DNA of 64,000 nucleotides from Klugiella xanthotipulae (GCF_006716695.1 NZ_VFPN01000002.1:62001-126000); one strand, 5' to 3'; positions 1 to 10,233 are shown, counted from the first letter of the stretch. Made by a program: numbers and translations. Notes: generated by a model from the sequence alone, not told the origin.

Positions 1-748
1 CATCGCGGGGGGCCAGCGTGCCCTGGATGACCCCGCCGAGTGCCTTCACCGCGCACGCCGTGATAATGCCCTCGGGGGTGCCGCCGATGCCCACGCACAG
101 GTCAATGCGAGACTCGTAGCGGGCAGCGTTAACACCACCGGCCACATCACCATCAAGCATGAGGCGGGTACCTGCCCCGGCCTCCCGAATCTCCTCGATC
201 AACTGCGCGTGACGCGGGCGGTCCAGCACGGCGACTCGAATGTCAGAGGTACTCACACCCTTCGCCTTCGCGAGCGCACGAATGTTCTCGCCAATGGGCT
301 GACGAATATCGACAACGCCCACGCCGTCCGGCCCACAGACAAGTTTGTCCATGTAGAACACGGCGGAGGGGTCATACATGCTGCCGCGGTCAGCCACGGC
401 GATCACCGAGAGCGCGTTCTGGCGTCCGGCCGCCGTGAGGCTCGTACCGTCAATCGGGTCAACGGCCACGTCGCAAGCGGGTCCGCGGCCGTTGCCGACC
501 TCCTCACCGTTATACAGCCAGGGGGCGTCATCCTTCTCTCCCTCACCAATCACCACAACGCCGCTGAAGTTCACGGTGCTAAGAAACTGGCGCATGGCGT
601 CAACGGCGGCACCATCAGCGGCGTTCTTGTCGCCGTGGCCGATAAAGGGCATAGCGCGAATGGCCGCGGCCTCGGTGGCGCGTACCAACTCCATCGCGAG
701 GTTTCGGTCGGGTTGCAGGTCGGGCGAGACGATGTCCAGATTTACCAC
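1..748 (-). CDS. glpX: Fructose-1,6-bisphosphatase class II, N-terminal part (runs off window edge)
   Basis: Gluconeogenic phosphatase that hydrolyses fructose-1,6-bisphosphate to fructose-6-phosphate in the cytosol. Reading the minus strand from a GTG at 748 gives a GlpX-type protein with metal- and phosphate-binding segments such as [16 protein letters not shown], the DPIDGTS motif and the GIGGTPEGI loop. About 249 residues are present; the C-terminal third lies outside the window. The start follows a good AAGGAG ribosome site 7 bases upstream. It is divergent from fba, its metabolic neighbour in the same triose/hexose step, and the shared intergenic region holds two palindromes that may coordinate them. 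Confidence 0.95.
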   Translation of the reverse strand, partial: MVNLDIVSPDLQPDRNLAMELVRATEAAAIRAMPFIGHGDKNAADGAAVDAMRQFLSTVNFSGVVVIGEGEKDDAPWLYNGEEVGNGRGPACDVAVDPIDGTSLTAAGRQNALSVIAVADRGSMYDPSAVFYMDKLVCGPDGVGVVDIRQPIGENIRALAKAKGVSTSDIRVAVLDRPRHAQLIEEIREAGAGTRLMLDGDVAGGVNAARYESRIDLCVGIGGTPEGIITACAVKALGGVIQGTLAPRD

Positions 749-796
749 AGCGTAATCTCCTTAGGGGTGGCGGATGGGCCACGGGGAAGTGAGGCT

Positions 797-816
797 CGTG
801 GTGTGAACACACCACG
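797..816. promoter_or_regulatory. Perfect palindrome in glpX-fba intergenic region
   Basis: The sequence is CGTGGTGTG, AA, CACACCACG: 9-bp perfect arms around a 2-base centre. It lies 49 bases upstream of the glpX start and about 114 bases upstream of fba. Size and symmetry suit a dimeric repressor site (inference); no regulator is encoded nearby. Confidence 0.45.
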
Positions 817-822
817 GTCGAA

Positions 823-870
823 CCCAGTCTAGTTCGCCGGTTCATTCCAGAAAAACTTCACTAGACTGGG
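823..870. promoter_or_regulatory. Mirror-image -10-like elements between glpX and fba
   Basis: CCCAGTCTAGT at 823-833 and ACTAGACTGGG at 860-870 are perfect 11-bp inverted arms separated by 26 bases. Each presents TAGACT, a fair -10 hexamer, outward on its own strand, so the pair could form back-to-back promoters for glpX (minus) and fba (plus). No convincing -35 is visible. Confidence 0.4.
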
Positions 871-929
871 GCGCACGAGCCGAGCATCCGCTGCTCGCGC
901 CTCGCCCACTTTCGTTAAGGAGAATCGGT

Positions 930-1955
930 ATGCCCATCGCCACACCCGACCAGTACGCGCAGATGCTTGACACCGCTAAGACGTCTGGATTCGCGTTCCC
1001 CGCGGTCAACGTGTCCAGCTCCCAGACGCTCAACGCCGTACTGCAGGGATTTGCCGAGGCTGGTTCGGACGGCATCATCCAGGTGACCACGGGAGGGGCA
1101 GATTACTGGGCAGGACACACCGTTAAGAACCGCGCTGGCGGCGCACTCGCCTTTGCGGCTTACGCACATGAGGTGGCCAAGGCATACCCCGTCACGGTCG
1201 CGCTGCACACCGACCACTGCCCCAAGGATGCCCTCGACGGTTTCGTGATGCCGCTGATCGAGGCTAGTGAGGCCCGGGTGAAGGCCGGCGGCGAGCCGAT
1301 CTTCCAGTCGCATATGTGGGATGGTTCGGCGGTTCCCCTGGTCGAGAACCTGGAGATCGCCCAGAAACTTCTCCCCCGTCTGCACGCCATCAACTCCGTA
1401 CTGGAGGTTGAAATCGGCGTCGTCGGCGGCGAAGAGGATGGCGTGAGCCACGACATCAACGACAACCTGTACACCACTCTCGACGACGCAATCGCGACGG
1501 TCGAGGCGCTCGGCTTCGGCGAGCAGGGCCGTTACATGGCCGCCCTTACCTTTGGTAATGTACACGGTGTTTATAAGCCGGGAAACGTCAAGCTGCGCCC
1601 CGAACTCCTCAAAGAGATCCAGGCCGGTCTGGCCGCCAAGTATGGCACCGCTGCTCTCCCCCTCGACCTCGTCTTCCACGGCGGCTCGGGCTCCACAGAT
1701 GCCGAAATCGCCGAGGCAGTCGCTCACGGCGTCATCAAAATGAACATCGACACGGACACGCAGTATGCCTTTACCCGCAATATTGCCGGCTGGATGCTCA
1801 CCAACTATGAGGGCGTTCTCAAGGTGGATGGTGAGGTCGGAAACAAGAAACAGTACGACCCTCGAGCCTGGGGCAAGGCTGCCGAGTCGGCTATGGCCGC
1901 CCGCGTGGTCGAGGCCACCCAGCAGCTGGGCTCGGCCGGAAAGTCGATTAAGTAA
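930..1955 (+). CDS. fba: Class II fructose-bisphosphate aldolase
   Basis: Zinc-dependent aldolase that cleaves fructose-1,6-bisphosphate to glyceraldehyde-3-phosphate and dihydroxyacetone phosphate in glycolysis and works in reverse in gluconeogenesis. The 341-residue protein has the class II signature HTDHCPKD, with zinc-ligand histidines, near residue 95. It also has the VFHGGSGS phosphate-binding loop near residue 250 and the KMNIDTDTQ segment, as in long-form actinobacterial enzymes. The ATG at 930 is preceded by AAGGAG at 918-923. It is divergent from glpX. Confidence 0.97.
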   Translation: MPIATPDQYAQMLDTAKTSGFAFPAVNVSSSQTLNAVLQGFAEAGSDGIIQVTTGGADYWAGHTVKNRAGGALAFAAYAHEVAKAYPVTVALHTDHCPKDALDGFVMPLIEASEARVKAGGEPIFQSHMWDGSAVPLVENLEIAQKLLPRLHAINSVLEVEIGVVGGEEDGVSHDINDNLYTTLDDAIATVEALGFGEQGRYMAALTFGNVHGVYKPGNVKLRPELLKEIQAGLAAKYGTAALPLDLVFHGGSGSTDAEIAEAVAHGVIKMNIDTDTQYAFTRNIAGWMLTNYEGVLKVDGEVGNKKQYDPRAWGKAAESAMAARVVEATQQLGSAGKSIK

Positions 1956-1962
1956 CCACCGT

Positions 1963-2586
1963 ATGACTCACCCTGACGACGCTCAGCCCACCGAGAGCTC
2001 CACCCCCGATCAACGGCCCCGGCCGCAATACGGAGAGTATGCTCCCCCGGGCTGGGTGTCGCCACATCAGGAGGCGTTGGACCGATCCGGTAATCTGTCG
2101 GAATCCGATGCGGCGGCATCCCCCTCGGTACCGGTCAGCCCGGTCTCTGATCCGGGGACCGCTTCGGGTCGCGGGATGCCGTCGGAGGAAGGCCTCTCGG
2201 CCGACCGGCCCCGTCGTCCGGGGCTCGTAAGCGTGGCAACATCAATTCTGTTGCTGGTCTTCTCCGTGATCGGGGCACAGTCGGCTGTAATGGCACTCGG
2301 CGACATGTCCGCGGCGTTCCAGACCGCGTACGACCAGTACGGGCTGGGTGAATTCACCCCGTTTGACGGGTTTAACGGCATCATCGAGGGCGGGCGCATC
2401 GCGCAGTTTGTGCTGTGGGCGGTTGTCGCGGCAGTCACCATCCTGCTACTGATGCGCAAACGCCACGCGTGGTATATTCCGCTCATCGGTGGAGTACTCT
2501 CGATGGTCCTCATCGTGGTAGCCATCCTCCAAGTGATGACCACTGACCCGACGCTGACGGACTACCTCACCAACGGAATACCCTGA
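1963..2586 (+). CDS. DUF6264-like membrane protein
   Basis: 207-residue protein of unknown function. The first 80 residues are polar and proline-rich (with RPRPQYGEYAPPGW, a pattern common to DUF6264 proteins of Microbacteriaceae). Three hydrophobic segments follow, around residues 88-110, 145-163 and 170-190. I chose the ATG at 1963, eight bases after the fba stop; the same frame is open further upstream only inside fba. It overlaps the next small gene by one base, so the two are probably co-transcribed. The family assignment is by remembered resemblance, not a search. Confidence 0.75.
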   Translation: MTHPDDAQPTESSTPDQRPRPQYGEYAPPGWVSPHQEALDRSGNLSESDAAASPSVPVSPVSDPGTASGRGMPSEEGLSADRPRRPGLVSVATSILLLVFSVIGAQSAVMALGDMSAAFQTAYDQYGLGEFTPFDGFNGIIEGGRIAQFVLWAVVAAVTILLLMRKRHAWYIPLIGGVLSMVLIVVAILQVMTTDPTLTDYLTNGIP

Positions 2587-2765
2587 TGACGAATCCCGAA
2601 CTCGACTCCTACAGTGACGATAACAATGATCATCGTGGTCGCTCCGGGCTGCTGGGTCGTCTAGCGAGTGCGCGCGGGATCGCCTGGGTAGTCATCATCG
2701 GCCTCATAGCACTGTCAATGGGGGCGGTCGGCCTCCTTCTCTCGCTCCAGATCTCAACGGGTTAA
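2586..2765 (+). CDS. Small single-pass membrane protein
   Basis: 59-residue protein starting at an ATG that overlaps the preceding stop (TGATG). It has a charged N-terminus rich in D and N (SYSDDNNDHRGRS) and one membrane helix near residues 31-55 (AWVVIIGLIALSMGAVGLLL). It has no recognised family. Overlap with the DUF6264-like gene suggests translational coupling and perhaps a shared membrane role. Confidence 0.65.
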   Translation: MTNPELDSYSDDNNDHRGRSGLLGRLASARGIAWVVIIGLIALSMGAVGLLLSLQISTG

Positions 2766-2819
2766 CCGTGGAGAGTCGGTCCGGTGTCGAACTAACCAGC
2801 TCTCCGACAACCGCCGCCG

Positions 2820-2833
2820 TAACGTTAACGTTA
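2820..2833. repeat. AT-rich palindrome at ispH 3' end
   Basis: TAACGTTAACGTTA is a 14-bp perfect palindrome overlapping the ispH stop, between convergent genes. It may be part of a weak bidirectional terminator with the GGAGAG...CTCTCC arms at about 2770-2805; this is uncertain. Confidence 0.3.
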
Positions 2834-3922
2834 TAAGCGGTTACGCCCGCCGAGCGCACGCTCGTCGCGGTTACCGCTGGCATCCTTACGCAATTCTTTG
2901 GGCAGCGAGAAGACAAGATCTTCCTCAGCCGTGACCACGGCCTCGACCGTGCCGTATCCGGCCTCGGCGAGGTCGTCCAGAAGCTCCTGCACGAGCACCT
3001 CAGGCACAGAGGCTCCGCTGGTCACACCGACCGTATTCACACCGTCAAGCCACTCCTGCTTAACCTCGTCGGCGTAATCTACTCGGTAGGCGGCCCGGGC
3101 ACCGTACTCCAGGGCAACCTCTACGAGACGCACCGAATTCGAAGAGTTAGCCGAGCCCACCACGATCACGAGGTCTGCATCCTTCGCTACCTTTTTAATC
3201 GCCACCTGACGGTTTTGCGTGGCGTAGCAGATGTCATCACTGGGTGGATCCTGAAGGTGGGGGAACCGGGTGCGCAGGCGACGCACGGTCTCCATGGTCT
3301 CGTCCACACTGAGGGTGGTCTGTGAGAGCCAGACAAGCTTGTGAGGATCTTTGACGACCAGACCTTCGACGTCATCCGGCGAGTTGACGATCGTCACGTG
3401 ATTGGGGGCCTCACCGGCGGTGCCTTCGACCTCTTCGTGGCCCTCGTGGCCAATCAGCAAGATCTCCATGTCCTGCCGCGCAAACCGCACGGCCTCCCGG
3501 TGCACCTTCGTTACGAGAGGACACGTGGCATCGATCGCTTGCAGACCACGGTCTTCGGCACCCTGAACCACGGCGGGTGAAACACCGTGTGCGGAGAAGA
3601 CCACGTGGGCTCCCTCGGGGACCTCGTCAACCTCCTCGACAAAGATAGCGCCCATCCGTTCGAGGGTGCGGACCACGTGGATGTTATGCACAATCTGCTT
3701 GCGCACGTAGACCGGTGCACCGTAGCGTTCAAGCGCTTTCTCTACGGCAACAACGGCGCGGTCAACACCCGCGCAATACCCACGCGGGGCAGCGAGCAGT
3801 ACCTTCTTTTCACCCACAACGGGCATGTCCTTCAGTCGGTTACGAACGCCGCGCACGCGGGGCATCGCTAAACTAACGACGGGAGCACCGATGGTGCGCT
3901 GGTCGTGGTGCGCAAGAGTCAT
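2831..3922 (-). CDS. ispH: 4-hydroxy-3-methylbut-2-enyl diphosphate reductase
   Basis: Last enzyme of the MEP isoprenoid pathway. It reduces HMBPP to isopentenyl and dimethylallyl diphosphate with a [4Fe-4S] cluster. The 363-residue protein shows the three cluster cysteines in [11 protein letters not shown] (near 50), DATCPLVTK (near 133) and [11 protein letters not shown] (near 232), plus conserved HNIHVV, SAHGVSP and GSANSSNS substrate-binding segments. The N-terminal 35 residues are an actinobacterial extension; the ATG at 3922 was kept because in-frame alternatives inside the extension have no better ribosome site. It is divergent from xseA. Confidence 0.96.
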   Translation of the reverse strand: MTLAHHDQRTIGAPVVSLAMPRVRGVRNRLKDMPVVGEKKVLLAAPRGYCAGVDRAVVAVEKALERYGAPVYVRKQIVHNIHVVRTLERMGAIFVEEVDEVPEGAHVVFSAHGVSPAVVQGAEDRGLQAIDATCPLVTKVHREAVRFARQDMEILLIGHEGHEEVEGTAGEAPNHVTIVNSPDDVEGLVVKDPHKLVWLSQTTLSVDETMETVRRLRTRFPHLQDPPSDDICYATQNRQVAIKKVAKDADLVIVVGSANSSNSVRLVEVALEYGARAAYRVDYADEVKQEWLDGVNTVGVTSGASVPEVLVQELLDDLAEAGYGTVEAVVTAEEDLVFSLPKELRKDASGNRDERALGGRNRL

Positions 3923-3975
3923 GGCGTCAAGTGTAGTGCGAGTCCTCTGAGGAAGAAGTGGGAGTGTGAACGGAA

Positions 3976-5220
3976 ATGGTCGAGTCAGCCCCCTCTGCGG
4001 AGCATCCGTGGCCCGTCGCGGTCATGTCGGGAAAAATCCGCGACTACATTGACCGCCTCGGTACTATCTGGGTTGAGGGCGAGATCACCCAGTGGAGTGT
4101 GTCGGCCGGCAACGTCTACGGCAAGCTGAAAGATCTCGACCAGGATGCCACGGTGGGCTTCACGATCTGGTCCTCCGTGCGCAGCAAACTCCCCGCCGAA
4201 GGATTTCGACAGGGCGACCGGGTTGTCGCCCTCGTGAAACCCAATTACTGGGTCAAGGGCGGATCGCTCACCATGCAGGTCTTCGCCATGAAGCAGGTGG
4301 GCCTCGGCGATCTCCTGGAACGATTAGAACGCCTCCGCGCACAGCTCAGAAGCGAGGGCCTCTTCGACCCCTCACGCAGACACCCGCTCCCCTTCCTTCC
4401 CCGTATGATCGGCCTGATCACAGGCAAAGACTCAGACGCCGAGAAAGACGTACTCCGCAACGCTCAGCTGCGTTGGCCCGATGTGCAATTCCGTGTGGTG
4501 CACGCGGCGGTGCAGGGCGACCGCGTACCCGGGGAAGTCACGGCCGCCATCCACAAGCTGGATGCCGACCCCGAGGTTGACGTGATTATCGTGGCCCGCG
4601 GGGGCGGCGACTTCCAAAATCTCCTGGGCTTCAGCGACGAGCGCGTGGTGCGCGCCGCGGCAGCCGCGACCACCCCGCTTGTGAGCGCGATCGGCCACGA
4701 GGCCGACCGCCCCCTGCTTGACGACGTCGCGGATCTACGCGCCTCCACCCCCACGGATGCCGCTAAGCGCGTGGTACCGGACGTTGCCGAAGAACTGGCC
4801 CGCGTTTCCCAGGCCCGCGCCCGCCTTACGAGCAGGCTCAGTACCTACCTCTCGCACGAGATTGTGCGAGTCGATCAGATCCGCTCGCGCCCCGTCCTCG
4901 CCGAGGGGGACTGGATCGTCACTACCCGCTCCGAGGACATCACCCGCTATGTGGCTCGCGGCTCCGAGTTGGCACGGCGCGGCCTTGAACGCGCGGAGGG
5001 CACAACTGCCGAACTCCGGTCCCAACTTCGGGCACTCTCACCCCGCGCCACGCTTGACCGCGGCTACGCAATCGTGCAGGCCCCGGTCGGTACGATCATC
5101 CGAACCCCCGCGGACGCCCCGGTGGGTTCGGAACTACGAGTCACTCTCCCCGAGGGGGTGCTGGCCGCCCGCTCCGAGGGGCCAACCACAACGGTTTTTG
5201 GTTCGGACACGACCCCATAA
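3976..5220 (+). CDS. xseA: Exodeoxyribonuclease VII large subunit
   Basis: Catalytic subunit of the single-strand-specific exonuclease ExoVII, used in repair and recombination. The 414-residue protein has an N-terminal OB-fold (about 10-105, with WVEGEITQW and GNVYGKLKD) followed by the nuclease core. Core motifs are [30 protein letters not shown] and [20 protein letters not shown]. The C-terminus has the LDRGYAIV motif. The small subunit gene follows directly, as is usual. Confidence 0.96.
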   Translation: MVESAPSAEHPWPVAVMSGKIRDYIDRLGTIWVEGEITQWSVSAGNVYGKLKDLDQDATVGFTIWSSVRSKLPAEGFRQGDRVVALVKPNYWVKGGSLTMQVFAMKQVGLGDLLERLERLRAQLRSEGLFDPSRRHPLPFLPRMIGLITGKDSDAEKDVLRNAQLRWPDVQFRVVHAAVQGDRVPGEVTAAIHKLDADPEVDVIIVARGGGDFQNLLGFSDERVVRAAAAATTPLVSAIGHEADRPLLDDVADLRASTPTDAAKRVVPDVAEELARVSQARARLTSRLSTYLSHEIVRVDQIRSRPVLAEGDWIVTTRSEDITRYVARGSELARRGLERAEGTTAELRSQLRALSPRATLDRGYAIVQAPVGTIIRTPADAPVGSELRVTLPEGVLAARSEGPTTTVFGSDTTP

Positions 5221-5241
5221 AGAATGGGTACACTGGTCCGT

Positions 5242-5469
5242 ATGGCATCCGGCGACGACGTTACACTTCTCAGCTATGAGGAGGCACGCGACCAACTGGT
5301 TGATGTGGTCTCCCAACTCGAACAGGGCACAGCAACTCTCGAAGAGTCACTCACCCTGTGGGAGCGCGGAGAAGCCCTCGCCACCCGCTGCGAAGAGTGG
5401 CTGCTCGGAGCAAAGAAACGGCTTGAGGCCGCACGTACTGGGGCGGACAGCCAGGCGAACGCCGAATGA
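5242..5469 (+). CDS. xseB: Exodeoxyribonuclease VII small subunit
   Basis: 75-residue helical partner of XseA. It shows the family pattern [25 protein letters not shown] and LWERGEALA, followed by an alanine-rich tail. An in-frame ATG at 5224 would add six residues. I prefer 5242 because the family normally has about ten residues before the first helix, but neither start has a clear ribosome site. Its stop overlaps the next ATG (ATGA). Confidence 0.92.
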   Translation: MASGDDVTLLSYEEARDQLVDVVSQLEQGTATLEESLTLWERGEALATRCEEWLLGAKKRLEAARTGADSQANAE

Positions 5470-6110
5470 GCACCAAGCCACCCCGCGTTGTCGCCGAGCT
5501 CGGCCGGCCAGAAACCGCCGCTGAGACCGCCGCCCGCAAAGCCGAAAACTCACGGCTCTACCGCTCCCGCAAGACCATCAACAACCTGGTCCTCTCCCTG
5601 CTGGCCTGCCTGGCGGCCGTCGTTATCATCGTGCTGGCTGTTCCCCGGGGTAACTACACTGCCGAGCGCGATGTTGATTACGTACAGGTGGCCGCCGACT
5701 CTCAACCGAGTATTGAGCAGACGCTCATTGTTCCCGAACTCCCCGATGGCTGGAAAGCCAACATCGCCGAGCTGCGGCACTCCTCGGCCGACGACGTCAC
5801 CTCGTGGTACGTGGGCTGGGTCACCCCCGAGGAGAACTTCGCCGCGCTTAGCCAGGGTTTCAACGCCAACGAAAACTGGGTCGCAACGCAGCTAGAAAGA
5901 TCCCTCGCAACGGGCACCGAACAGATCGGAGGTTTCACCTGGACGGTCTATGACCACAGGGACAGCCGGGACGACACGGGAAATGTTGACTACGCCCTCA
6001 CCACCGTTGCGCAGGACAGCAGCTACGTGGTCTACGGCACGGCACCACTGGAAGATATTCACCTTCTGGCACAGAGCGTTGCCGATCACATCGCACAGCA
6101 GGAGGGCTAG
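5466..6110 (+). CDS. DUF4245 domain membrane-anchored protein
   Basis: 214-residue protein. It has an N-terminal cytosolic tail, one membrane helix near residues 41-60 and an extracytoplasmic C-terminal domain with the DUF4245 look ([47 protein letters not shown]). Function is unknown; the family is actinobacterial and commonly sits beside xseA/xseB and glpX. Translation probably couples to xseB through the 4-base overlap. Confidence 0.85.
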   Translation: MSTKPPRVVAELGRPETAAETAARKAENSRLYRSRKTINNLVLSLLACLAAVVIIVLAVPRGNYTAERDVDYVQVAADSQPSIEQTLIVPELPDGWKANIAELRHSSADDVTSWYVGWVTPEENFAALSQGFNANENWVATQLERSLATGTEQIGGFTWTVYDHRDSRDDTGNVDYALTTVAQDSSYVVYGTAPLEDIHLLAQSVADHIAQQEG

Positions 6111-6113
6111 ATC

Positions 6114-6779
6114 GTGACGACGGGGAGACGCCTCACGCCTGCTGAGGTCTGGCGGGAGATGAAAACGGGGAATGATCGCTTTGTGGAGGGCTCGCCCGAG
6201 CATCCACGGCAGGATGTTGAGCATCGGGTCGCCACCCACCGATCCCAGAACCCCACCGCGGCGCTCTTCGGTTGCTCCGACTCCCGTCTCGCCGCCGAGA
6301 TCATCTTCGATAAGGGCCTCGGCGATCTTTTTGTCGTGCGGAACGCGGGCCATGTGGTGTCCGATAGTGTCATCGGTTCGCTGGAGTACGCCGTTGCGGT
6401 ACTCGATATCTCACTGATTGTGGTCCTCGCACACGATGAGTGCGGCGCGGTCACCGCCGCCGTTGAGTCACAGCGGAAAAACCCGGCGCTCCTACCCCCC
6501 AAGATCGCGGGCCAGATCCGGCCGATTATCCCTGCGGTACAGGCCGTCTGGTTGCGCGATAATCCCAGCACGCCCTACGTTGACCCCGACAAGATCGACG
6601 CCTTTGATGTGGGCCGTTTTCATCTGCGTGGCTGTGTTGCCGAGCTCCTCCGTGGGTCAGAGTTGATCAGTGAGGCTGTCGCCAACGGCGCCCTCGGAAT
6701 CGTCGGTGCCAATTATCGGCTACTGGAAGGTCGCGCGGAACCCAGCGTCGCCATCGGCCAAATTGACACCGACAGCTAG
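6114..6779 (+). CDS. Beta-class carbonic anhydrase
   Basis: Interconverts CO2 and bicarbonate with a zinc ion. In the 221-residue product the zinc ligands are C54, H107 and C110, with the catalytic dyad D56-R58 in FGCSDSR and the second half-site in AHDECGA. VVRNAGH is also conserved. The GTG at 6114 lies three bases after the DUF4245 stop, so the genes form an operon from xseA onward. Length fits the family. Confidence 0.94.
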   Translation: MTTGRRLTPAEVWREMKTGNDRFVEGSPEHPRQDVEHRVATHRSQNPTAALFGCSDSRLAAEIIFDKGLGDLFVVRNAGHVVSDSVIGSLEYAVAVLDISLIVVLAHDECGAVTAAVESQRKNPALLPPKIAGQIRPIIPAVQAVWLRDNPSTPYVDPDKIDAFDVGRFHLRGCVAELLRGSELISEAVANGALGIVGANYRLLEGRAEPSVAIGQIDTDS

Positions 6780-6853
6780 GTGTCGGCCCACGGCAACACC
6801 CCATGACTCTTTCCCTCACACAATTCACACCCCGACAGTAAGGACGTCACAGC

Positions 6854-8254
6854 GTGGTTGACACACACGAGTACCGCATAGAGCACGACACCATGGGCGA
6901 GGTGCGCGTTCCTCGAACTGCCCTCTACAGCGCTCAGACGCAGCGCGCCGTCGAGAACTTCCCCATTTCTGGGGCGGGCCTCGAATCTGCCCAGATCGCC
7001 GCCCTCGCCCGTATTAAGAAGGCCGCGGCCCTGGCCAACGCTGAGCTCGGTGTGATTGAGGTCGCGATTGCGAACGCCATCGCGCAGGCAGCCGACCAGG
7101 TCATCACGGGTGACTTTGACGAGCAATTCCCCATTGACGTCTACCAGACCGGCAGCGGAACCTCCTCCAATATGAACATGAACGAGGTATTGTCCACCCT
7201 CGCCACGCAAGCACTCGGCTCCCCCGTGCACCCCAATGACCACGTCAATGCCTCGCAATCATCCAACGACGTGTTCCCTACATCGGTTCACGTCGCCGTC
7301 ACGGGTGCACTCATTAACGACCTTATCCCGGCCCTCGACCACCTCGCGATTGCCCTCGAAAAGAAGGCCGTCCTGTGGAAGGATGCCGTCAAGTCCGGCC
7401 GCACCCACCTCATGGATGCCACCCCGGTCACCCTGGGCCAGGAGTTTGGCGGTTATGCTGCACAAATCCGCCTGGGCATCGAGCGAGTCCAGTCGGCTCT
7501 CCCCCGCGTCGCCGAGGTTCCCTTGGGCGGAACCGCAGTGGGAACGGGTATCAATACACCCACCGGTTTCCCCCAGAAAGTCATCGCCAAACTCGCCGCC
7601 GAGAGCGGTCTCCCGATCACGGAAACCCGTAACCACTTCGAAGCCCAGGCCAACCGTGATGCGCTCGTAGAGGCCTCCGGTGCCCTCCGGGTGATCGCGG
7701 TGAGCCTCACCAAGATTAACAATGATCTGCGCTGGATGGGGTCCGGCCCTAACACCGGACTCGGCGAGATCCATATCCCCGATCTGCAGCCCGGATCGTC
7801 AATCATGCCAGGGAAGGTCAACCCGGTTATCCCCGAGGCTGTCCTGATGGTCGCCGCCCGGGTGATCGGCAACGACGCAACAATTGCCTGGGGTGGCGCC
7901 TCAGGGCTGTTTGAGCTGAACGTGGCTATTCCCGTCATGGGCACGGCCTTGCTTGAGTCAATTCGTCTCCTGGCGAACTCATGCCGTGTCCTGGCCGATA
8001 AAACTGTTGACGGGCTGACAGCCAACCTGGAGCACGCACGGGCCCTGGCCGAGTCATCCCCCTCGATCGTCACCCCGCTTAACCGCGTGATCGGGTATGA
8101 GGCCGCGGCCAAAATCGCCAAGTACTCTGTGGCCCAGAAAATCACGGTGCGTGAGGCCGTAGTTGCCCTGGGCTATGTGGAGCGCGGTGAGGTCACCGAG
8201 GAGCAGCTAGACAGCGCTCTCGATGTGACAAAGATGACCGGCCCCGGCCTGTAA
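6854..8254 (+). CDS. fumC: Fumarate hydratase class II
   Basis: TCA-cycle enzyme that hydrates fumarate to L-malate. The 466-residue, iron-independent homotetrameric type has the conserved [14 protein letters not shown] near residue 100, [11 protein letters not shown] near 178, and the superfamily signature [12 protein letters not shown] near 316 with the catalytic loop serine. The GTG at 6854 was chosen for family length ([19 protein letters not shown] start). A hairpin terminator follows. Confidence 0.97.
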   Translation: MVDTHEYRIEHDTMGEVRVPRTALYSAQTQRAVENFPISGAGLESAQIAALARIKKAAALANAELGVIEVAIANAIAQAADQVITGDFDEQFPIDVYQTGSGTSSNMNMNEVLSTLATQALGSPVHPNDHVNASQSSNDVFPTSVHVAVTGALINDLIPALDHLAIALEKKAVLWKDAVKSGRTHLMDATPVTLGQEFGGYAAQIRLGIERVQSALPRVAEVPLGGTAVGTGINTPTGFPQKVIAKLAAESGLPITETRNHFEAQANRDALVEASGALRVIAVSLTKINNDLRWMGSGPNTGLGEIHIPDLQPGSSIMPGKVNPVIPEAVLMVAARVIGNDATIAWGGASGLFELNVAIPVMGTALLESIRLLANSCRVLADKTVDGLTANLEHARALAESSPSIVTPLNRVIGYEAAAKIAKYSVAQKITVREAVVALGYVERGEVTEEQLDSALDVTKMTGPGL

Positions 8255-8266
8255 TCACTCACAGAC

Positions 8267-8299
8267 GTGAGGCCCCCGAGACGATCTCAGGGGCCTCAC
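8267..8299. terminator. Bidirectional terminator between fumC and DUF3039 gene
   Basis: GTGAGGCCCC (8267-8276) pairs with GGGGCCTCAC (8290-8299), with an inner GAG/CTC extension. It is placed 12 bases after fumC and just beyond the end of the convergent DUF3039 gene. Confidence 0.8.
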
Positions 8300-8313
8300 T
8301 CGCGCACCGCGAA

Positions 8314-8604
8314 CTACTCGCCGGGACGCATCCGCTCATACACCTTTTTACAGTCGGGACAAACCGGAAACTTTTCGGGGTCGCGACCAGGAGTCCATTT
8401 TTTGCCACACAACGCCCGAACGGGCTTACCCGTAAGGGCGGATTCGAGGATCTTATCCTTCTTCACGTAGTGGGAGAATCGCTCATGATCACCCTCCTCA
8501 ATGCCCTCCTGGTTCAGAAGCTCTTCGAGCTCCCGGTCAAGGACGTCGGTAGAGCCCCCCGTAAGTGGAGAGGGTTGATTGTGAGATGAAGGTAGAACAA
8601 CCAT
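8314..8604 (-). CDS. DUF3039 domain protein
   Basis: Small conserved actinobacterial protein of unknown function. The product has the highly conserved core STDVLDRELEELLNQEG, DHERFSHYVKKDKILES and ALCGKKWTPGRDPEKFP, with a Cys pair in FPVCPDCKKVYE; together with the earlier Cys this suggests a zinc-binding site. I place the start at the ATG at 8604 (96 residues); a longer frame opens at 8646 but adds residues foreign to the family. It may start leaderless, as no ribosome site is obvious. Confidence 0.88.
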   Translation of the reverse strand: MVVLPSSHNQPSPLTGGSTDVLDRELEELLNQEGIEEGDHERFSHYVKKDKILESALTGKPVRALCGKKWTPGRDPEKFPVCPDCKKVYERMRPGE

Positions 8605-8658
8605 AGCCAGTAGTGTACAGCCTTCGCCTGATGACACTGTGGCCACTGCCCAAACGGT

Positions 8659-10233
8659 TTAGTCGGAGAGCTGGGCGACAGTGAGGAGTTCGGCGGCGCG
8701 ACGATCAAAAAGCTTTCCCCCGGCAAAGATACCCACCAGCAGCACGACAAGACCCCACAGGAATCCGCCGACAATGGTGTAGAGATTGTAGCTTTCATCA
8801 TCGAAGACAGCGATGCACCCCAGGACAGCGACGGGGCTCGACAGGAGAAGGGTGCAGAGCAGGCTAGCCAGCTGCGAAAGTCCCGCACGCGTACCGGCAG
8901 ACTGCGGCTGCACAAAGGGGCTGTCCCCTGGCCGCGTGGCGGCGTAGGGCAGCAGCACCGAGAACAGGCTCGACACCCCGCTGCCCACCAGGAGGACACA
9001 GGAGCTCACGCCGATGGTTGCGGGAAGAACCCTCCAATCGTCATAAAAATACACGCTGACAGTGCTACCGATCACCACGAGTGGAACACCAAGAAGAAGC
9101 ACGGGCAACAGCCGACCGCGACGATCGTCGATCCCCCGGGTTGCGGCAGAGACGTGCGTCCAGATGGCGGTACTATCCCAGGCCACATCGTTGTGCACAA
9201 ACCACGAGAGGAAGAGGCAGGCAACGGGTAGCGGAATGAGAGCCATATACCGGGCGTCGGCCCCTGCAACAAGCAACGGGATGATCATAGCAACCGGCAC
9301 AAATGGGATAACGGCGAGAGAGACCCGGTACCGGGGATCACGGATCCAATAGGTCACACTTCGCGCGCCGATCACACCAGCAACAGTCGGCACCAGCCGG
9401 TCAAACCATCCCAGTCCAGAGCGGACAATACCCGGGCGCGCGGGACGGGAAATTCGGGTCATCATGGAGCCAACCAGGAGCCGCCACAGCACAGCCAGCA
9501 CCACCACGTAGCCAGCACTCATGCCCAAGTGGATCAGAGCGTCCGTGGTTTCACCGACAGCAGCCTCGAGTGGAGCGCTAAATCCAGACCCGAGCGGGGT
9601 CCAGGCAAGTACTGTCGCTACCTCCGTGAGAAAAGCCCTGCCCTCCGTTGCCCAGTTGAGTGTGGTCAGCACAAAAATCAGGGGCAGCATCCCCAGGAGG
9701 AGAAGCCCCGCAATGACATTCAGCCCGTCGCGGGCCCGTCGCGACGAAAAGATATAGGCGGCGATACTGGTCGCTATGCGCGCCGATAGCACGGCAGCCA
9801 GGGTAACTAGAAGCACCGAAATAGCCGCAATTGTCAGCGCAAGCGAGTCGTCCAGCCACATGACAAGACTCCCGAGCAGCGCAACCACCAGCATGAGGGT
9901 GGGCAGGCTGAGGAGTGCGGCCATCCACAAGCCGGTGGCGATTCGCCCGCGACTGGCCGGATACATCGCGAACTGGCGTGGGTCAAGCGCGGTACCACGC
10001 AAAAAGATTGGGATGATGAAGCTGAGCCCAACGAGTAGCGAACCACCAATTGTCAGAAGCTGTGGAAGATCCACGACGAGGACATTGCGCAGGTTGCCGG
10101 CTACCCACACAGCACCCGCAGCCGAGGTCGCACCCGCAAGGGTCCACAGGATAAAAGCGAGGTTTCCACGGCGCGTTCGTCGAAACGAGTTAGCCAGGAT
10201 CCTCAGCTTTAGTCGGAGAATCCGTGCAACCAT
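8659..10233 (-). CDS. ABC exporter membrane protein
   Basis: 524-residue integral membrane protein with about twelve hydrophobic segments arranged in two halves, and long basic loops after the first half (around residues 260-290). It follows the ATPase gene and overlaps it by 25 bases, so it is the permease of that exporter. No substrate can be read from the sequence. It resembles ABC-2-type or YtrC/EcsB-like permeases of actinobacteria only in layout. Confidence 0.8.
   Translation of the reverse strand: MVARILRLKLRILANSFRRTRRGNLAFILWTLAGATSAAGAVWVAGNLRNVLVVDLPQLLTIGGSLLVGLSFIIPIFLRGTALDPRQFAMYPASRGRIATGLWMAALLSLPTLMLVVALLGSLVMWLDDSLALTIAAISVLLVTLAAVLSARIATSIAAYIFSSRRARDGLNVIAGLLLLGMLPLIFVLTTLNWATEGRAFLTEVATVLAWTPLGSGFSAPLEAAVGETTDALIHLGMSAGYVVVLAVLWRLLVGSMMTRISRPARPGIVRSGLGWFDRLVPTVAGVIGARSVTYWIRDPRYRVSLAVIPFVPVAMIIPLLVAGADARYMALIPLPVACLFLSWFVHNDVAWDSTAIWTHVSAATRGIDDRRGRLLPVLLLGVPLVVIGSTVSVYFYDDWRVLPATIGVSSCVLLVGSGVSSLFSVLLPYAATRPGDSPFVQPQSAGTRAGLSQLASLLCTLLLSSPVAVLGCIAVFDDESYNLYTIVGGFLWGLVVLLVGIFAGGKLFDRRAAELLTVAQLSD

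Noticed and set aside
209-832. Long plus-strand frame opposite glpX
   Set aside because: Antisense shadow; minus-strand reading gives GlpX with all signature motifs.
915-1727. 270-residue minus-strand frame opposite fba
   Set aside because: Shadow of the aldolase; no family-like residues.
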